The position numbers and the translations under genes are program-made. The notes under the pieces are model-generated. The model ran no database searches and was not told where the DNA came from. It saw nothing but the letters and a program-made list of their open reading frames with translations. Positions 1 to 8,747 of a stretch of 64,000 bases of DNA are shown in pieces. How positions within the stretch are numbered: the stretch's first letter is position 1; every line of letters starts with the position of its first letter. The stretch is from Acuticoccus mangrovi (lineage in GTDB: Bacteria > Pseudomonadota > Alphaproteobacteria > Rhizobiales > Amorphaceae), in NCBI RefSeq assembly GCF_016411865.1, contig NZ_JAEKJA010000003.1, forward strand, positions 62,001 to 126,000, given 5' to 3'.

Positions 1-177
1 CCTGAGCTCGACGGGCTGCTGGAGCTCTTCCCCCAGCTCTTTCACGAACCCTATTATCGATCCTACTTGACCCTCGATATGGAAGGCGTATGTGCGAGCG
101 TCGGGTTGGAGCTCGAGGCCGCGTGGCCCGCCTTCGTATCGAAGATCTTCGTCTTCCGAAAACGGATGCCGTCATAG
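1..177 (+). CDS. C-terminal end of a class I SAM-dependent methyltransferase (partial)
   Basis: An open frame enters from the left edge and stops at TAG 175-177, giving the last 58 residues of a protein whose start lies outside the window. The residues run from an acidic segment through HEPYYRSYLTLD to a closing AFVSKIFVFRK. This resembles the ending of class I SAM-dependent methyltransferases, where a Tyr-rich helix is followed by a last beta strand reading roughly PAFLSKVVV. The SAM-binding domain itself is not visible, so the call rests on the tail only. A 77-base gap separates it from the next gene on the same strand. Coding is clear; the family call is moderate. Confidence 0.55.
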   Translation, partial: PELDGLLELFPQLFHEPYYRSYLTLDMEGVCASVGLELEAAWPAFVSKIFVFRKRMPS

Positions 178-254
178 AATGACCGCGTTCCGTGCTGCCC
201 GACGCCGTCTCCCCATCGTAAACGCTGCCGCCGCGCCCGGCGGACGAGGCCTAC

Positions 255-608
255 ATGAAGTCTCTGACCACTCACGCGCGTAAAATCGTGGTGATGACGG
301 CGGCGGCCGTCTGCATCGTGCTGGGTCTTCTCACCGTCTGGACACCGCTACCGACGGGCATTCCGCTGCTCGCGATCGGCATCGTGCTCCTCGCCACGGT
401 GTCGGCCACGGCACGGCGCCTCCTGAAGCGCAGCCGCGGGCGCTGGCGGGTGCTCGACACCGGCATGGTGATGGTGGAAAGCCGCACCGGCCGCCAGCTG
501 TCGACGATGCTGAAGCGCACCCGCCCGCTCAGCCGCAAGGCCGAGGCGAAGGCGGCGATGCGCGCGGCGGAAGCGGCGCTGCGCAACGCGGCCTCCAGCA
601 AGAACTGA
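255..608 (+). CDS. Small hypothetical inner-membrane protein
   Basis: This 117-residue protein has a basic N-terminus followed by two hydrophobic stretches at about residues 10-30 and 34-52. They are joined by a short turn carrying TPLPTGIP. Such a Pro/Gly turn between two helices is typical of the small PGPGW-type putative membrane proteins, so a hairpin in the inner membrane is likely. The C-terminal half is highly basic and alanine-rich (RRLLKRSRGR, then a helical Lys/Ala tail) and should face the cytoplasm. I chose the ATG at 255 because the hydrophobic segment begins just after it. Function is unknown. Neighbouring genes give no strong clue. Confidence 0.6.
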   Translation: MKSLTTHARKIVVMTAAAVCIVLGLLTVWTPLPTGIPLLAIGIVLLATVSATARRLLKRSRGRWRVLDTGMVMVESRTGRQLSTMLKRTRPLSRKAEAKAAMRAAEAALRNAASSKN

Positions 609-731
609 CGCCCTCGCCCGAGAACCAGCGGCGCGGCGCGGATCGCTCTTCGCAGCGCGAGGACCGGCTCGTCGTTTGACGGCCGATCGGCTTTCGGCGC
701 AAAAGCGTTCGAAAAAGTTCGAGGAGCACTC

Positions 732-2012
732 ATGTCCGAAGGCAAGAAGCCTGGCTTCAACACCCTCGCCATCCACGCCGGCGCCCAGCCCGACCCCACC
801 ACCGGTGCGCGCGCCACGCCGATCTATCAGACGACGTCGTTCGTGTTCGACGATGTGGACCACGCCGCTTCGCTGTTCGGCCTGCAGGCGTTCGGCAACA
901 TCTACACCCGCATCACCAACCCCACCACGGCCGTGCTCGAAGAGCGCATGGCGGCGCTCGAAGGCGGCACCGCGGCCCTCGCCGTCGCCTCCGGTCACGC
1001 CGCTCAGCTCATCGCGCTCCACGCGCTGATGCGGCCGGGCGACGAGATCGTCGCCGCCAACAAGCTCTATGGTGGCTCCATCAACCAATTCACCCACAGC
1101 TTCAAGAGCTTCGGCTGGGAGGTGAAGTGGGTGGACGCCGACGATCCCGCCGCCTTCGCCGCCGCCGTCACCGACAAGACGCGGGCGATCTTCTGCGAAT
1201 CCATCGCCAACCCCGGCGGCGTCATCACCGACATCGCCGCCATCGCCAAGGTGGCGAAGAACGCCAACGTGCCGCTCATCGTCGACAACACGATGGCGAC
1301 CCCCTACCTCATCCGCCCGTTCGAGCACGGCGCCGACATCGTGGTGCACTCGGCCACCAAGTTCCTCGGCGGGCACGGCAACTCCATCGCCGGCGTGATC
1401 GTCGACGGCGGCTCCTTCGACTGGGCCGGCGACGCGCGCTACCCGATGCTGTCGGCGCCGCGGGCCGAGTATCAGTCGATGGTGCTCGCCGAGACGTTCG
1501 GCAACTTCGCCTTCGCCATCGCCTGCCGCGTGCTCGGCCTGCGCGATCTGGGCCCGGCGCTGTCGCCGATGAACGCCTTCCTCGTGCTCACCGGCATCGA
1601 GACGCTGGCGCTGCGGATGCAACGCCACTGCGACAACGCCCAGAAGGTGGCCGAGTATCTCGCCGGCCATCCCAAGGTGTCGTGGGTGAGCTACCCGGGC
1701 CTCGCCTCGGACCGCTACCACGCCCTGCACCAGACCTACTGCCCGAAGGGTGCCGGGGCGGTGTTCACCTTCGGCCTCGCCGGCGGCTACGACGCGGGCG
1801 TCTCGCTGGTCTCCAAGCTGAAGCTCTTCTCCCACCTCGCCAATATCGGCGACACGCGCAGCCTGGTGATCCACCCCGCCTCCACCACCCACCGCCAGCT
1901 CAGCGACGAGCAGAAGGTGGCAGCGGGCGCCGGACCCGACGTGGTGCGCCTCTCCGTCGGCATCGAGGACGTGGAGGACATCATCGCCGACCTCGAGCAG
2001 GGTCTCGCCTGA
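732..2012 (+). CDS. metY: O-acetylhomoserine sulfhydrylase (aminocarboxypropyltransferase)
   Basis: The 426-residue product is a full-length Cys/Met-metabolism PLP enzyme. It should make homocysteine from O-acetylhomoserine and sulfide in the cytoplasm as part of methionine synthesis. It opens with the family signature FNTLAIHAG, has TTSFVF and YTRITNPT in the N-terminal substrate region, and carries SATKFLGG with the PLP lysine at residue 210. The long form (about 425 residues) and the NIGDTRSL segment favour the acetylhomoserine enzyme over the roughly 400-residue succinylhomoserine enzyme, though this is family knowledge rather than proof. A purine-rich GAGGAGC lies just before the ATG. 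No SAM riboswitch is evident in the 123 bases upstream. The next gene converges on it. Confidence 0.9.
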   Translation: MSEGKKPGFNTLAIHAGAQPDPTTGARATPIYQTTSFVFDDVDHAASLFGLQAFGNIYTRITNPTTAVLEERMAALEGGTAALAVASGHAAQLIALHALMRPGDEIVAANKLYGGSINQFTHSFKSFGWEVKWVDADDPAAFAAAVTDKTRAIFCESIANPGGVITDIAAIAKVAKNANVPLIVDNTMATPYLIRPFEHGADIVVHSATKFLGGHGNSIAGVIVDGGSFDWAGDARYPMLSAPRAEYQSMVLAETFGNFAFAIACRVLGLRDLGPALSPMNAFLVLTGIETLALRMQRHCDNAQKVAEYLAGHPKVSWVSYPGLASDRYHALHQTYCPKGAGAVFTFGLAGGYDAGVSLVSKLKLFSHLANIGDTRSLVIHPASTTHRQLSDEQKVAAGAGPDVVRLSVGIEDVEDIIADLEQGLA

Positions 2013-2042
2013 GCTCCAAATGAGCCTCGACCGCGGTCCGCT

Positions 2043-3083
2043 TCAGCGGGCGGGCTGCGGCACGCCCTGGGCGAGGACGGCGCCGGCGGGCGCGACGCGC
2101 GTCGCGTGCACCACGCTCGCCCACAGGATCACGGCCGCCGCGAGCTGATGCGACGCGGCGAGCGGCAGCGGCACGTGGTGCATCACCACGCCGATGCCGA
2201 TCGCGACCTGGACGAGGACGAGCGCCACCAGCGCCAGCGCCCGTCCCGCCACCGCCCCGCCGCGCGCCGCGAAGGCGTGCCAGACCACGAACAGCGTGAT
2301 GAGATAGGCGACGATGCGGTGATCGAACTGCACCGTCAGCGGGTTCTCGAAGAGGTTGATCCAGCCGGGGGCGTGGGTGAGGAGACCATCGGGCACCAGC
2401 TTGCCGAGCATCAGCGGCCAGGTGTCGGAGGCGAGCCCCGCGTCGAGCCCCGCGACTAGCGCGCCGAGGGCGATCTGGAAGAGGATGAGGAACGGCAATA
2501 GGCGCGCGCCGCGCCGCACCGCGGGCGTCGTCTCCACCGTGCCGGCGCGGCCCGACAGGCGCACCGACAGCCACACCGCGAGCGAGAGGATGACGCAGGC
2601 GAGCGTCATGTGGACGGCGAGGCGATACTGGCTGACGTCGACCCGCTCGGCGAGGCCCGAGGTGACCATCCACCACCCGACGGCTCCCTGCAGCCCGCCG
2701 AGGAGGAGAAGGACCACGGCCCACGGCTTGAACCAGCCCGGCAGGCGGCCAGCGATCCAGAAGATCACCATGGGCACGGCGAACACGAGGCCGATGGAGC
2801 GCGCGATGAGCCGGTGCGCCCACTCCCACCAGAAGATCGACTGGAACTCGGCCATCGACATGCCGCGATTGACCAACTGATATTCCGGGATCTGCCGATA
2901 GAGCTCCAGCGCCCGCTCCCACGCCGCATGGGTGAGCGGAGGGATGACGCCCATGATGGGCTGCCACTCGGTGATCGAGAGCCCGGAATCGGTGAGGCGG
3001 GTGGCACCGCCCACCACGAGCGTCGCGACCACGAAAGCCGCGACGATCCGCAACCACCAGACGATGAGCGTGTTACGAGCCAT
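2043..3083 (-). CDS. ctaA: Heme A synthase, COX15/CtaA family
   Basis: This 346-residue polytopic membrane protein should oxidise heme O to heme A for aa3-type cytochrome oxidase. It has about eight hydrophobic segments and the alphaproteobacterial COX15 signatures: GGATRLTDSGLSITEWQP after the first helix, a WWEWAHRL segment with a heme-ligand histidine, and FDHRIVAY and ASHQL with further candidate heme histidines. I start at the ATG at 3083, which is preceded by GTGAGGAT. An upstream in-frame ATG at 3140 would add 19 non-hydrophobic residues. The end lies 30 bases from the metY stop in convergent orientation. No other oxidase assembly genes are in view, as is common for COX15 in this order. 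Confidence 0.93.
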   Translation of the reverse strand: MARNTLIVWWLRIVAAFVVATLVVGGATRLTDSGLSITEWQPIMGVIPPLTHAAWERALELYRQIPEYQLVNRGMSMAEFQSIFWWEWAHRLIARSIGLVFAVPMVIFWIAGRLPGWFKPWAVVLLLLGGLQGAVGWWMVTSGLAERVDVSQYRLAVHMTLACVILSLAVWLSVRLSGRAGTVETTPAVRRGARLLPFLILFQIALGALVAGLDAGLASDTWPLMLGKLVPDGLLTHAPGWINLFENPLTVQFDHRIVAYLITLFVVWHAFAARGGAVAGRALALVALVLVQVAIGIGVVMHHVPLPLAASHQLAAAVILWASVVHATRVAPAGAVLAQGVPQPAR

Positions 3084-3293
3084 AATCCTCACGAGCCTAC
3101 CGCACCGGGGCACCGCCGCGCCATGAGGCCGCCACGGCAAGGCGCCGCCCGGATCGCGCGCCTGCCCCGCAAGCGCCGATGGAGGAGGCCGGGATAGCCC
3201 ATCGCGCCGCCGATGGCGAGGCTTCGCACCGTCGCACCGCGCCGCTCCCGTCCGACCGCGCCGCCGGGACGCCGGCGCCCGGCCTCGGCGGTC

Positions 3294-4838
3294 TCAGCGC
3301 GGCACGGTGATCCGGGCGGCCAGCGCTTCGGCGACGGCGCTGACGGTGGCGTGGATCGGGCCGGAGGGCAGGCTCGGGAACACCGAGGCGTCGCAGACGA
3401 AGAGGTTCGTGGTGCCCTTCACCCTGAGGTCCGCGTCGACCACGCCCTCGCGCCCCATGGCACAGGTGCCGGCGGGATGGTGGTGGGTGATGAGCGCGCG
3501 ACCGACGAAATCGTCGACGTCGTCGGCGCGCGTGACGGCGGGGCCGGGAAGCACCTCCTCGGCCACCCAGTCGGCGAGCGGCGGCGTCGCCGCGAGGGTG
3601 CGGGCGTAGGCGAGCGCATCGCGCATCCCCGCCCGGTCGGCGGGGTCGCCGAGATAGTTCGGGTCGATCACCGGCGCGTCCTCGAGGTGCGGGCCGCCCG
3701 GGCGGAGGCGGCCGCGGCTGCGCGGATGGGTGATGCCGAAGAGCAGCGTGAACGCCTCGCCCGGCGGCGGCGCGGCAAGGCCCGGCGCGGGGGCCGGCAC
3801 CACCACGGTCGCCGCCACCACGTCCGGCGCGCCTTCGTCCCCCCACGGCGCCGTCCTCTTGGCATAGAGCAGCGCCTCGGAGTGCTGCAGCCGCGAGGGC
3901 GCGACGGGACGGCGCGTGCGGTAGATGTTGCCGGCGCCGAAATAGTGATCGGCGAGGTTGTCGCCGACGCCGGCTCGCAGGAGACGCGGCGCAAGGCCGG
4001 CCTCGGCGAGCACCTCCCCCGCACCGATCCCGGAGCGCATCAGGAGGAGCGGACTGTCGATCGCTCCGGCGGCGACGACGATGGTCGGCGCCTCGACGAG
4101 GCACGGCCGACCGCTCCCGCGCACCCTGAGCCCGGTGGCGGCGAGTGCCCCGTCGGTGCCGGCCTCGGCGAGGACGATCGTTTCGACGCTCGCGCCGGTG
4201 AGGATCGTGAGGTTCGCCCGACCGTCCGTCGGCAGATAGGCGTCGGCGACGGTGATCCGCCTGCCGCCGCCGATCAGCAGCGTGTTCGCCGTCGCGCCCA
4301 CCAGACGGCCGGTGTTGTGGGAGGCAAGGCGCGGCAGGCCGAGCGCTTCGGCCGCGGCGACGGCGTCCGCCGCCAGCGGATGCAGCCGCCGCGGGTCGGG
4401 CGCGAGCGGCGCCGCGCTCCCCTCGGCGCGGGCCTTCGCCGCGGCGTAGCGTCGATCGACCCTTTCGAAGAACGGGCGCAGCGCGGCGAAGCTCCAGTCC
4501 TCACGCGCGACCGCCGACCAATGGTCGAAGTCGGCCGGATGACCCCACACATGGGCCATGGCGTGAACGAGGGTGGAGCCGCCGAGGCCTCGCCCGCGCG
4601 GCCAGGGGTGGACCCTCCCCGCGGTGAAGCGCTGCGGCAGGGTGCGATAGGCGTAGTCGTAGGGTTTGTTCTCGAGGCGCGGCCAGGCGAGCGGGTCGCG
4701 CATGTCGGGATCGTCGACCTCGCCGCCGGCCTCGACCAGGACCACCCGCCGCCCCGCCTCCTCCGACAGGCGTGAGGCGAGGACGCAGCCCGCCGCTCCC
4801 GCGCCGACGATGGCGACGTCGGCCTCGATCCTCTCCAT
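3294..4838 (-). CDS. GMC oxidoreductase, pyridoxine 4-oxidase-like
   Basis: A 514-residue GMC flavoenzyme with an N-terminal ADP-binding fold (VGAGAAGC at about 12) and FAD-loop motif GLGGSTLVHAM. It has the C-terminal catalytic segment THHHPAGTCAMG and a final GPIHATVSAVAE. Several stretches closely match what I recall of Mesorhizobium loti pyridoxine 4-oxidase, which oxidises pyridoxine to pyridoxal with oxygen: the YDYAYRTLPQ segment, GLPRL..HN, RLQHSEALLY and LLFGITHPRSRG. This fits the other vitamin B6 degradation genes further along the window. It follows the FadR-type regulator on the same strand with a 6-base gap. Choline-type dehydrogenases are the main alternative; enzyme specificity is inferred. 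Confidence 0.75.
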   Translation of the reverse strand: MERIEADVAIVGAGAAGCVLASRLSEEAGRRVVLVEAGGEVDDPDMRDPLAWPRLENKPYDYAYRTLPQRFTAGRVHPWPRGRGLGGSTLVHAMAHVWGHPADFDHWSAVAREDWSFAALRPFFERVDRRYAAAKARAEGSAAPLAPDPRRLHPLAADAVAAAEALGLPRLASHNTGRLVGATANTLLIGGGRRITVADAYLPTDGRANLTILTGASVETIVLAEAGTDGALAATGLRVRGSGRPCLVEAPTIVVAAGAIDSPLLLMRSGIGAGEVLAEAGLAPRLLRAGVGDNLADHYFGAGNIYRTRRPVAPSRLQHSEALLYAKRTAPWGDEGAPDVVAATVVVPAPAPGLAAPPPGEAFTLLFGITHPRSRGRLRPGGPHLEDAPVIDPNYLGDPADRAGMRDALAYARTLAATPPLADWVAEEVLPGPAVTRADDVDDFVGRALITHHHPAGTCAMGREGVVDADLRVKGTTNLFVCDASVFPSLPSGPIHATVSAVAEALAARITVPR

Positions 4839-4844
4839 GCCGCC

Positions 4845-5585
4845 CTAGCGCGGCGACATGCGCGCCATGATCTTCTCATGGACGCTGGCGAGGTGGCGGC
4901 GCATGGCGGCTTCGGCCGCCTCGGGGTTGCGGTCGGCGATCGCCTCGGCGATCTCGCGATGCTCCGCGTCGCGCGCGCGCAGCCGATTGGGGCACTTCGG
5001 CGCATTGTTGCCCGGCGCGATCCGCCCGTCGCAGCTCACCTGGCGCAGGAGGCCGTAGAGCTCGGCGCCGAGGCGGTTGCGCGAGGCGGCGGCGATCGCG
5101 CGGTGGAAGGCGACATCGGTGCTCGCCGCGTCCGCCGGCGTCGCCGTCTTCGCCCACGACAGGATCGTCGCGATCTCCCGCGGCGAGGCGCGGAAGGCGG
5201 CCTGGCGGGCAAAGCCAGGCTCCAGCAGCATCCGCAGCTCGACCACCTCGATCGGGTTCGAGTAGGCGACCATGTCCTCGGCGGTGCGGGCGAACTCGCC
5301 GTTCGGCCGGCCGATCTTGGCCGGGCCCAGCTCGCCGCGCTCGCGCAGCAGCGCCAGCGCCTGGCGCACCCGGTAGCGCTTGACGCCGAGCTCGGCGGCC
5401 AGCACGCGCTCGGCCGGCAGGTCCCCCTTCTCCGCCCGCATATGGCTCAGGGTCTCGGCAATGACGCTGATGTCCGGGTCCTCGCCCGACAATCCCCCGT
5501 CGGCCGCCTGCGGCATGGTGTCAGCCTCGAACGGCGTGGCCGTGTCGGAACGAGCGACGGTCGATCTCGCGCCTGCGTCTTCCAT
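4845..5585 (-). CDS. GntR-family transcriptional regulator, FadR subfamily
   Basis: This 246-residue protein has an N-terminal winged-helix at about residues 38-98 (LPAERVLAAELGVKRYRVRQALALLRERG) followed by an all-helical FCD ligand-binding domain from about 110 to 240. The FCD part shows VVELRMLLEPGFARQAA, DVAFHRAIAAAS and a late H-E-I-A-E-AI segment, the positions that normally supply metal or ligand contacts. The ATG at 5585 is preceded by GGAGGGCAC, a good ribosome-binding site, so the 35-residue polar leader before the winged helix appears genuine. It is transcribed with the pyridoxine-oxidase-like gene and divergently from the GMC gene at 5775. It probably controls both from the shared 189-base region. 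The effector is unknown. Confidence 0.85.
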   Translation of the reverse strand: MEDAGARSTVARSDTATPFEADTMPQAADGGLSGEDPDISVIAETLSHMRAEKGDLPAERVLAAELGVKRYRVRQALALLRERGELGPAKIGRPNGEFARTAEDMVAYSNPIEVVELRMLLEPGFARQAAFRASPREIATILSWAKTATPADAASTDVAFHRAIAAASRNRLGAELYGLLRQVSCDGRIAPGNNAPKCPNRLRARDAEHREIAEAIADRNPEAAEAAMRRHLASVHEKIMARMSPR

Positions 5586-5718
5586 TGTGCCCTCCGCAGC
5601 GAAAAGTGCCGCTCTTCTTTTTCAATCTCACCAGCACGCGCAAGGGTGCACCCGCCGACACTGTCACTTCCTTACGACCGATCGCCGGGGCAACCCAAAA
5701 TAGTCCATTCGCAACACG

Positions 5719-5750
5719 GTTGACAACATTGGTCGAATAATGGTCGCCTA
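5719..5750. promoter_or_regulatory. Candidate operator in divergent FadR/GMC promoter region
   Basis: The region between the regulator and the GMC gene contains a TTGACA word at 5720-5725 and two TGGTCG direct repeats at 5730 and 5741, exactly eleven bases apart. FadR-type proteins often bind sites with TGGT half-sites, so this is a plausible autoregulatory operator. No convincing -10 box at proper spacing was found. The call is inferred from position and repeat spacing only. Confidence 0.3.
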
Positions 5751-5774
5751 GTCGCCGTCGCGGAGGGTGAGCGT

Positions 5775-7436
5775 GTGGCGAACGAGGAGCGGATTACGGC
5801 CGACTACGTGATCGTCGGCGCCGGTTCGGCGGGCTGCACCCTCGCCTACCGCCTCTCCGAGGATCCGTCGGTCGAGGTGGTGGTGCTCGAGGCCGGCGAG
5901 TGGGACCGCGACCCGCTGATCCACATCCCCATCGGCTGGGTGCGGATCCTGCAGCAGCGCAAGCACGACTGGATGTATTTCTGCGAGCCCGAGGCCGCCG
6001 TCGACGGGCGCGGCATCGAGTGCGCCCGTGGCAAGGTGGTGGGCGGCAGCTCGTCCACCAACGCCATGGCGTGGGTGCGCGGCAACCGTCGCGATTTCGA
6101 CGACTGGGCCGCCGCCGGCCTCGCCGGCTGGGGCTACGAGGACACCCTGCCCTATTTCAAGCGTCACGAGCGCTGGGAGGGGGGCGAGAGCGCGCTGCGG
6201 GGCGGCTCGGGCCCCATCGGGGTGAAGAATTGCGCCTACGAAGATCCGCTGCTCGACGCCTTCAAGGCCGCCGGCGCCGCCGCCGGCCACCCTTGGACCG
6301 ACGACTATAACGGCGCCGTGCAAGACGGGTTCGCCACGCTGCAGATGAACATCGCCGGCGGTCACCGCGCCTCCCACGCCACCCACTGCCTGCGACCGGC
6401 GCTGAAGCGGGCGAACTGCCGCCTCCTCACCGGCGCCCAGGTGACCTCGGTGGACTTCGACGGCACGACGGCGACGGGCGTCACCTTCCGGCACCGCGGC
6501 ACCGAGAAGGTGGCGGTGGCGGCGCGCGAGGTGATCCTCGCCGGCGGCGTCATCAACACGCCGCAGCTCCTGATGCTCGCCGGCATCGGCGATCCCGAGG
6601 CGCTCGGCCGGCACGGCATCGCGACGCGGGTGCCGCTCCCCGGCGTCGGCGCCAACCTGCAGGACCACCTGTCCTCCGTGGTGATGGTCGCCCGCCGCGA
6701 GCCCGGCCCCTTCCACCGGATGATGCGGGTCGACCGCATCGCCGGCGCCGTCGCCAGCGCCTACCTCCTCGGCAAGGGCTTCGCGACGGAGGTTCCGGGC
6801 GGCGTGGTGGCGTTCCTGAAGAGCAGTGTCGCCACCGACCGGCCCGACATTCAGGTCATGCTGACCGCGGCGCCGATCACCGCCGAACCCTATCTGGAGC
6901 CGTTCAAGAAGCCGTTCCAGGACGCCTTCGCCTTGCGCGTGGTGACGATCCAGCCGGAGGGGCGCGGCACGGTCGCCCTCGCCTCCGCCGACCCGCTGGC
7001 GAAGCCGCTGATCCGGCAGAACTTCCTGTCGACCGAGCGCGACCGGCGGGCGATCGTCGACGGGGTGAAGATGATGAAGGACATCCTCGCCGAGGCGCCG
7101 ATGGCCCCGTTCGTGGGGCGGGAGCTCGCGCCCGGAGCGGATGCGAGCGAGGCGGACATTCTCGCCCACGTGCGGGCGAGCGCCATCACGCTGCACCACC
7201 CCTGCGGCACCGCGGCGATGGGCGGCGACGGCGATCCGATGGCCGTCCTCGACGGCGCGCTGCGGGTGCGCGGCGTCGACCGGCTGCGCGTGGTCGACGG
7301 CGCCGCCATGCCGCGCATCACCTGCGGCAACATCAACGCCCCGATCACCATGATGGCGGAGAAGGCGGCGGACCTCATCCGCGCCGCGGCCACGGCCGAG
7401 GCGACGGTCGCCAGCGCCGCCCCCGTCGCCGCATGA
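5775..7436 (+). CDS. GMC family oxidoreductase (choline dehydrogenase-like)
   Basis: This 553-residue flavoenzyme should oxidise an alcohol substrate. It has the FAD-binding VGAGSAGCTLAYRL near residue 15 and the GKVVGGSSSTNAMAW loop. GVGANLQDHL lies near the middle, and the C-terminal active-site pair is in LHHPCGTAAMG and GNINAPITMMAEKAA (His plus Asn, the common choline-dehydrogenase-like arrangement). It differs clearly from the GMC enzyme at 3294, which has a second His instead. The GTG at 5775 is used because GGAGGGTGAGC precedes it. It lies alone between a divergent regulator and the cupin gene, with 166 bases to the latter. Substrate is not identifiable; an alcohol feeding the neighbouring pathway is an inference. 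Confidence 0.85.
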   Translation: MANEERITADYVIVGAGSAGCTLAYRLSEDPSVEVVVLEAGEWDRDPLIHIPIGWVRILQQRKHDWMYFCEPEAAVDGRGIECARGKVVGGSSSTNAMAWVRGNRRDFDDWAAAGLAGWGYEDTLPYFKRHERWEGGESALRGGSGPIGVKNCAYEDPLLDAFKAAGAAAGHPWTDDYNGAVQDGFATLQMNIAGGHRASHATHCLRPALKRANCRLLTGAQVTSVDFDGTTATGVTFRHRGTEKVAVAAREVILAGGVINTPQLLMLAGIGDPEALGRHGIATRVPLPGVGANLQDHLSSVVMVARREPGPFHRMMRVDRIAGAVASAYLLGKGFATEVPGGVVAFLKSSVATDRPDIQVMLTAAPITAEPYLEPFKKPFQDAFALRVVTIQPEGRGTVALASADPLAKPLIRQNFLSTERDRRAIVDGVKMMKDILAEAPMAPFVGRELAPGADASEADILAHVRASAITLHHPCGTAAMGGDGDPMAVLDGALRVRGVDRLRVVDGAAMPRITCGNINAPITMMAEKAADLIRAAATAEATVASAAPVAA

Positions 7437-7490
7437 GTGCGGCCGAACGCTGGGCGCCGTGCCTCGCGCCGAACCGGACGAGATACTGCG

Positions 7491-7541
7491 CAACCATGTG
7501 CGATATTTTTTCGCGTTAATGGTTGTTCTTGGTTGATCCAA
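7491..7541. promoter_or_regulatory. Inverted repeats upstream of cupin operon
   Basis: Upstream of the cupin gene, CAACCAT at 7491-7497 pairs with ATGGTTG at 7519-7525 across an AT-rich 21-base spacer. A second short palindrome, TTGG-N5-CCAA, follows at 7529-7541. This is the most AT-rich part of the local region and probably holds the operon promoter and a regulator site. The TTGGTTGA word resembles TTGGTCGA at 5729-5736 before the preceding GMC gene, which suggests one regulator for both. No promoter boxes could be assigned with confidence. Confidence 0.35.
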
Positions 7542-7602
7542 TAACCGACGCGTGACACTCTCGTCATCGCTGTCGGTTCACCCGGTGAGGAGAGGCGCAA
7601 TC

Positions 7603-8739
7603 ATGAACGCACCGAAGGCGTTTTCCAACAGAGACGAAGCTCTCAAGGCGCTCTACGACGATCTGTCGGCCCGCAACATGTTCCCCTTCTGGGCGACGAG
7701 CTCGGATGTCGAACACGACGAGGTGCGCCAGCTGATGGGCTCACAGAAGGCCGTGCCCTTCGTGTGGTCCTACAAGGAGGACATCGAGCCCATCCTCCAT
7801 CGCGCGGCCGAGCTCGTGACCATGGACGATTCGGAGCGTCGCTCGCTGATCCTGGTCAATCCTGGCCTCAACCCGCGCCGCGCGACGGTGTCGACCATGT
7901 ACACCGCCTACCGGCTCAACGATCCCAACGAGATCATGCCGCCGCACCGCCACTCGCCGAACGCCATCCGCTTCGGCCTGATCGGCTCGGGCAACTTCAC
8001 CGGCGTCGAGGGCGAGGACATCACCTTCGGTCCGGGCGACATGGTGCTCACCCCCATCGACACCTGGCACAACCACGGCACGGTGGGCGACGAATCGGCC
8101 GTCAACCTCTCGGTGCTCGACCTGCCGCTCGTCGAAACGCTCAATTCCATCTACTTCGAGCACGACTACAAGGAAGACGCAGAGCTCAAGAAGAAGCAGA
8201 CCGCGCGCTTCCCCACCGACTACTCCCAGCGCATCTACGGCCACGGCGGCATGATGCCCCGCTTCGTGTCCCACAAGCGCGGCACCCGGGCGGCCTCGCC
8301 GATGTACGTCTACCGCTGGGACATGATGCGGGAGATCCTCGAGAAGCATAAGGACTGGGACGGCGACCCCTACGAGGCGCTGATGGTCGAATATATCGAC
8401 CCGACCACCGGCGGGCCGGTGTTCAAGACCATCACCTTCTTCGTCCAGATGCTGCGCCCCGGCGAGAAGACGATGCCGCTGCGCCAGACCGCGAGCCTCC
8501 TCGTCGCCCCCTTCGAGGGCAAGGGCTACTCGATCATCGACGGCCAGAAGCACGAGTGGAACCAGTTCGACACGCTGGCGGTGCCGGGCGGCAGCTGGTG
8601 CCAGCACGTCAACGCCTCGGATACCGAGCCCACCGTGCTGTTCGTCGCCTCGGACGAGCCCGCGCTCAAGGCCTTCAACCTCTTCAACCGCTGGGGCCGC
8701 GACGAGGCCGGCGACACCGTGCACCTTTCAGACCGCTGA
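7603..8739 (+). CDS. Bicupin dioxygenase, gentisate 1,2-dioxygenase-like
   Basis: The 378-residue product has the double-cupin layout and length of gentisate/1-hydroxy-2-naphthoate dioxygenases, non-heme Fe(II) ring-cleaving enzymes. The N-terminal cupin (about residues 95-180) has PPHRHSPNAIRF followed by GDMVLTPIDTWHNHG, supplying the expected His-x-His and late His iron ligands. The second cupin (about 270-365) has lost clear histidines in its first motif. I start at the ATG at 7603, with GGTGAGGAGAGG upstream, because residues before it look non-coding. It leads a run of ten same-strand genes including RidA, GST and a pyridine-aldehyde dehydrogenase homologue. The real substrate could be a dihydroxy-aromatic or pyridine acid; specificity is unknown. 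Confidence 0.75.
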   Translation: MNAPKAFSNRDEALKALYDDLSARNMFPFWATSSDVEHDEVRQLMGSQKAVPFVWSYKEDIEPILHRAAELVTMDDSERRSLILVNPGLNPRRATVSTMYTAYRLNDPNEIMPPHRHSPNAIRFGLIGSGNFTGVEGEDITFGPGDMVLTPIDTWHNHGTVGDESAVNLSVLDLPLVETLNSIYFEHDYKEDAELKKKQTARFPTDYSQRIYGHGGMMPRFVSHKRGTRAASPMYVYRWDMMREILEKHKDWDGDPYEALMVEYIDPTTGGPVFKTITFFVQMLRPGEKTMPLRQTASLLVAPFEGKGYSIIDGQKHEWNQFDTLAVPGGSWCQHVNASDTEPTVLFVASDEPALKAFNLFNRWGRDEAGDTVHLSDR

Positions 8740-8747
8740 GACTCTCC

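Noticed and set aside
609-731. SAM riboswitch before metY
   Set aside because: No SAM-II-like or other recognisable conserved core was found; the stretch is ordinary GC-rich sequence.
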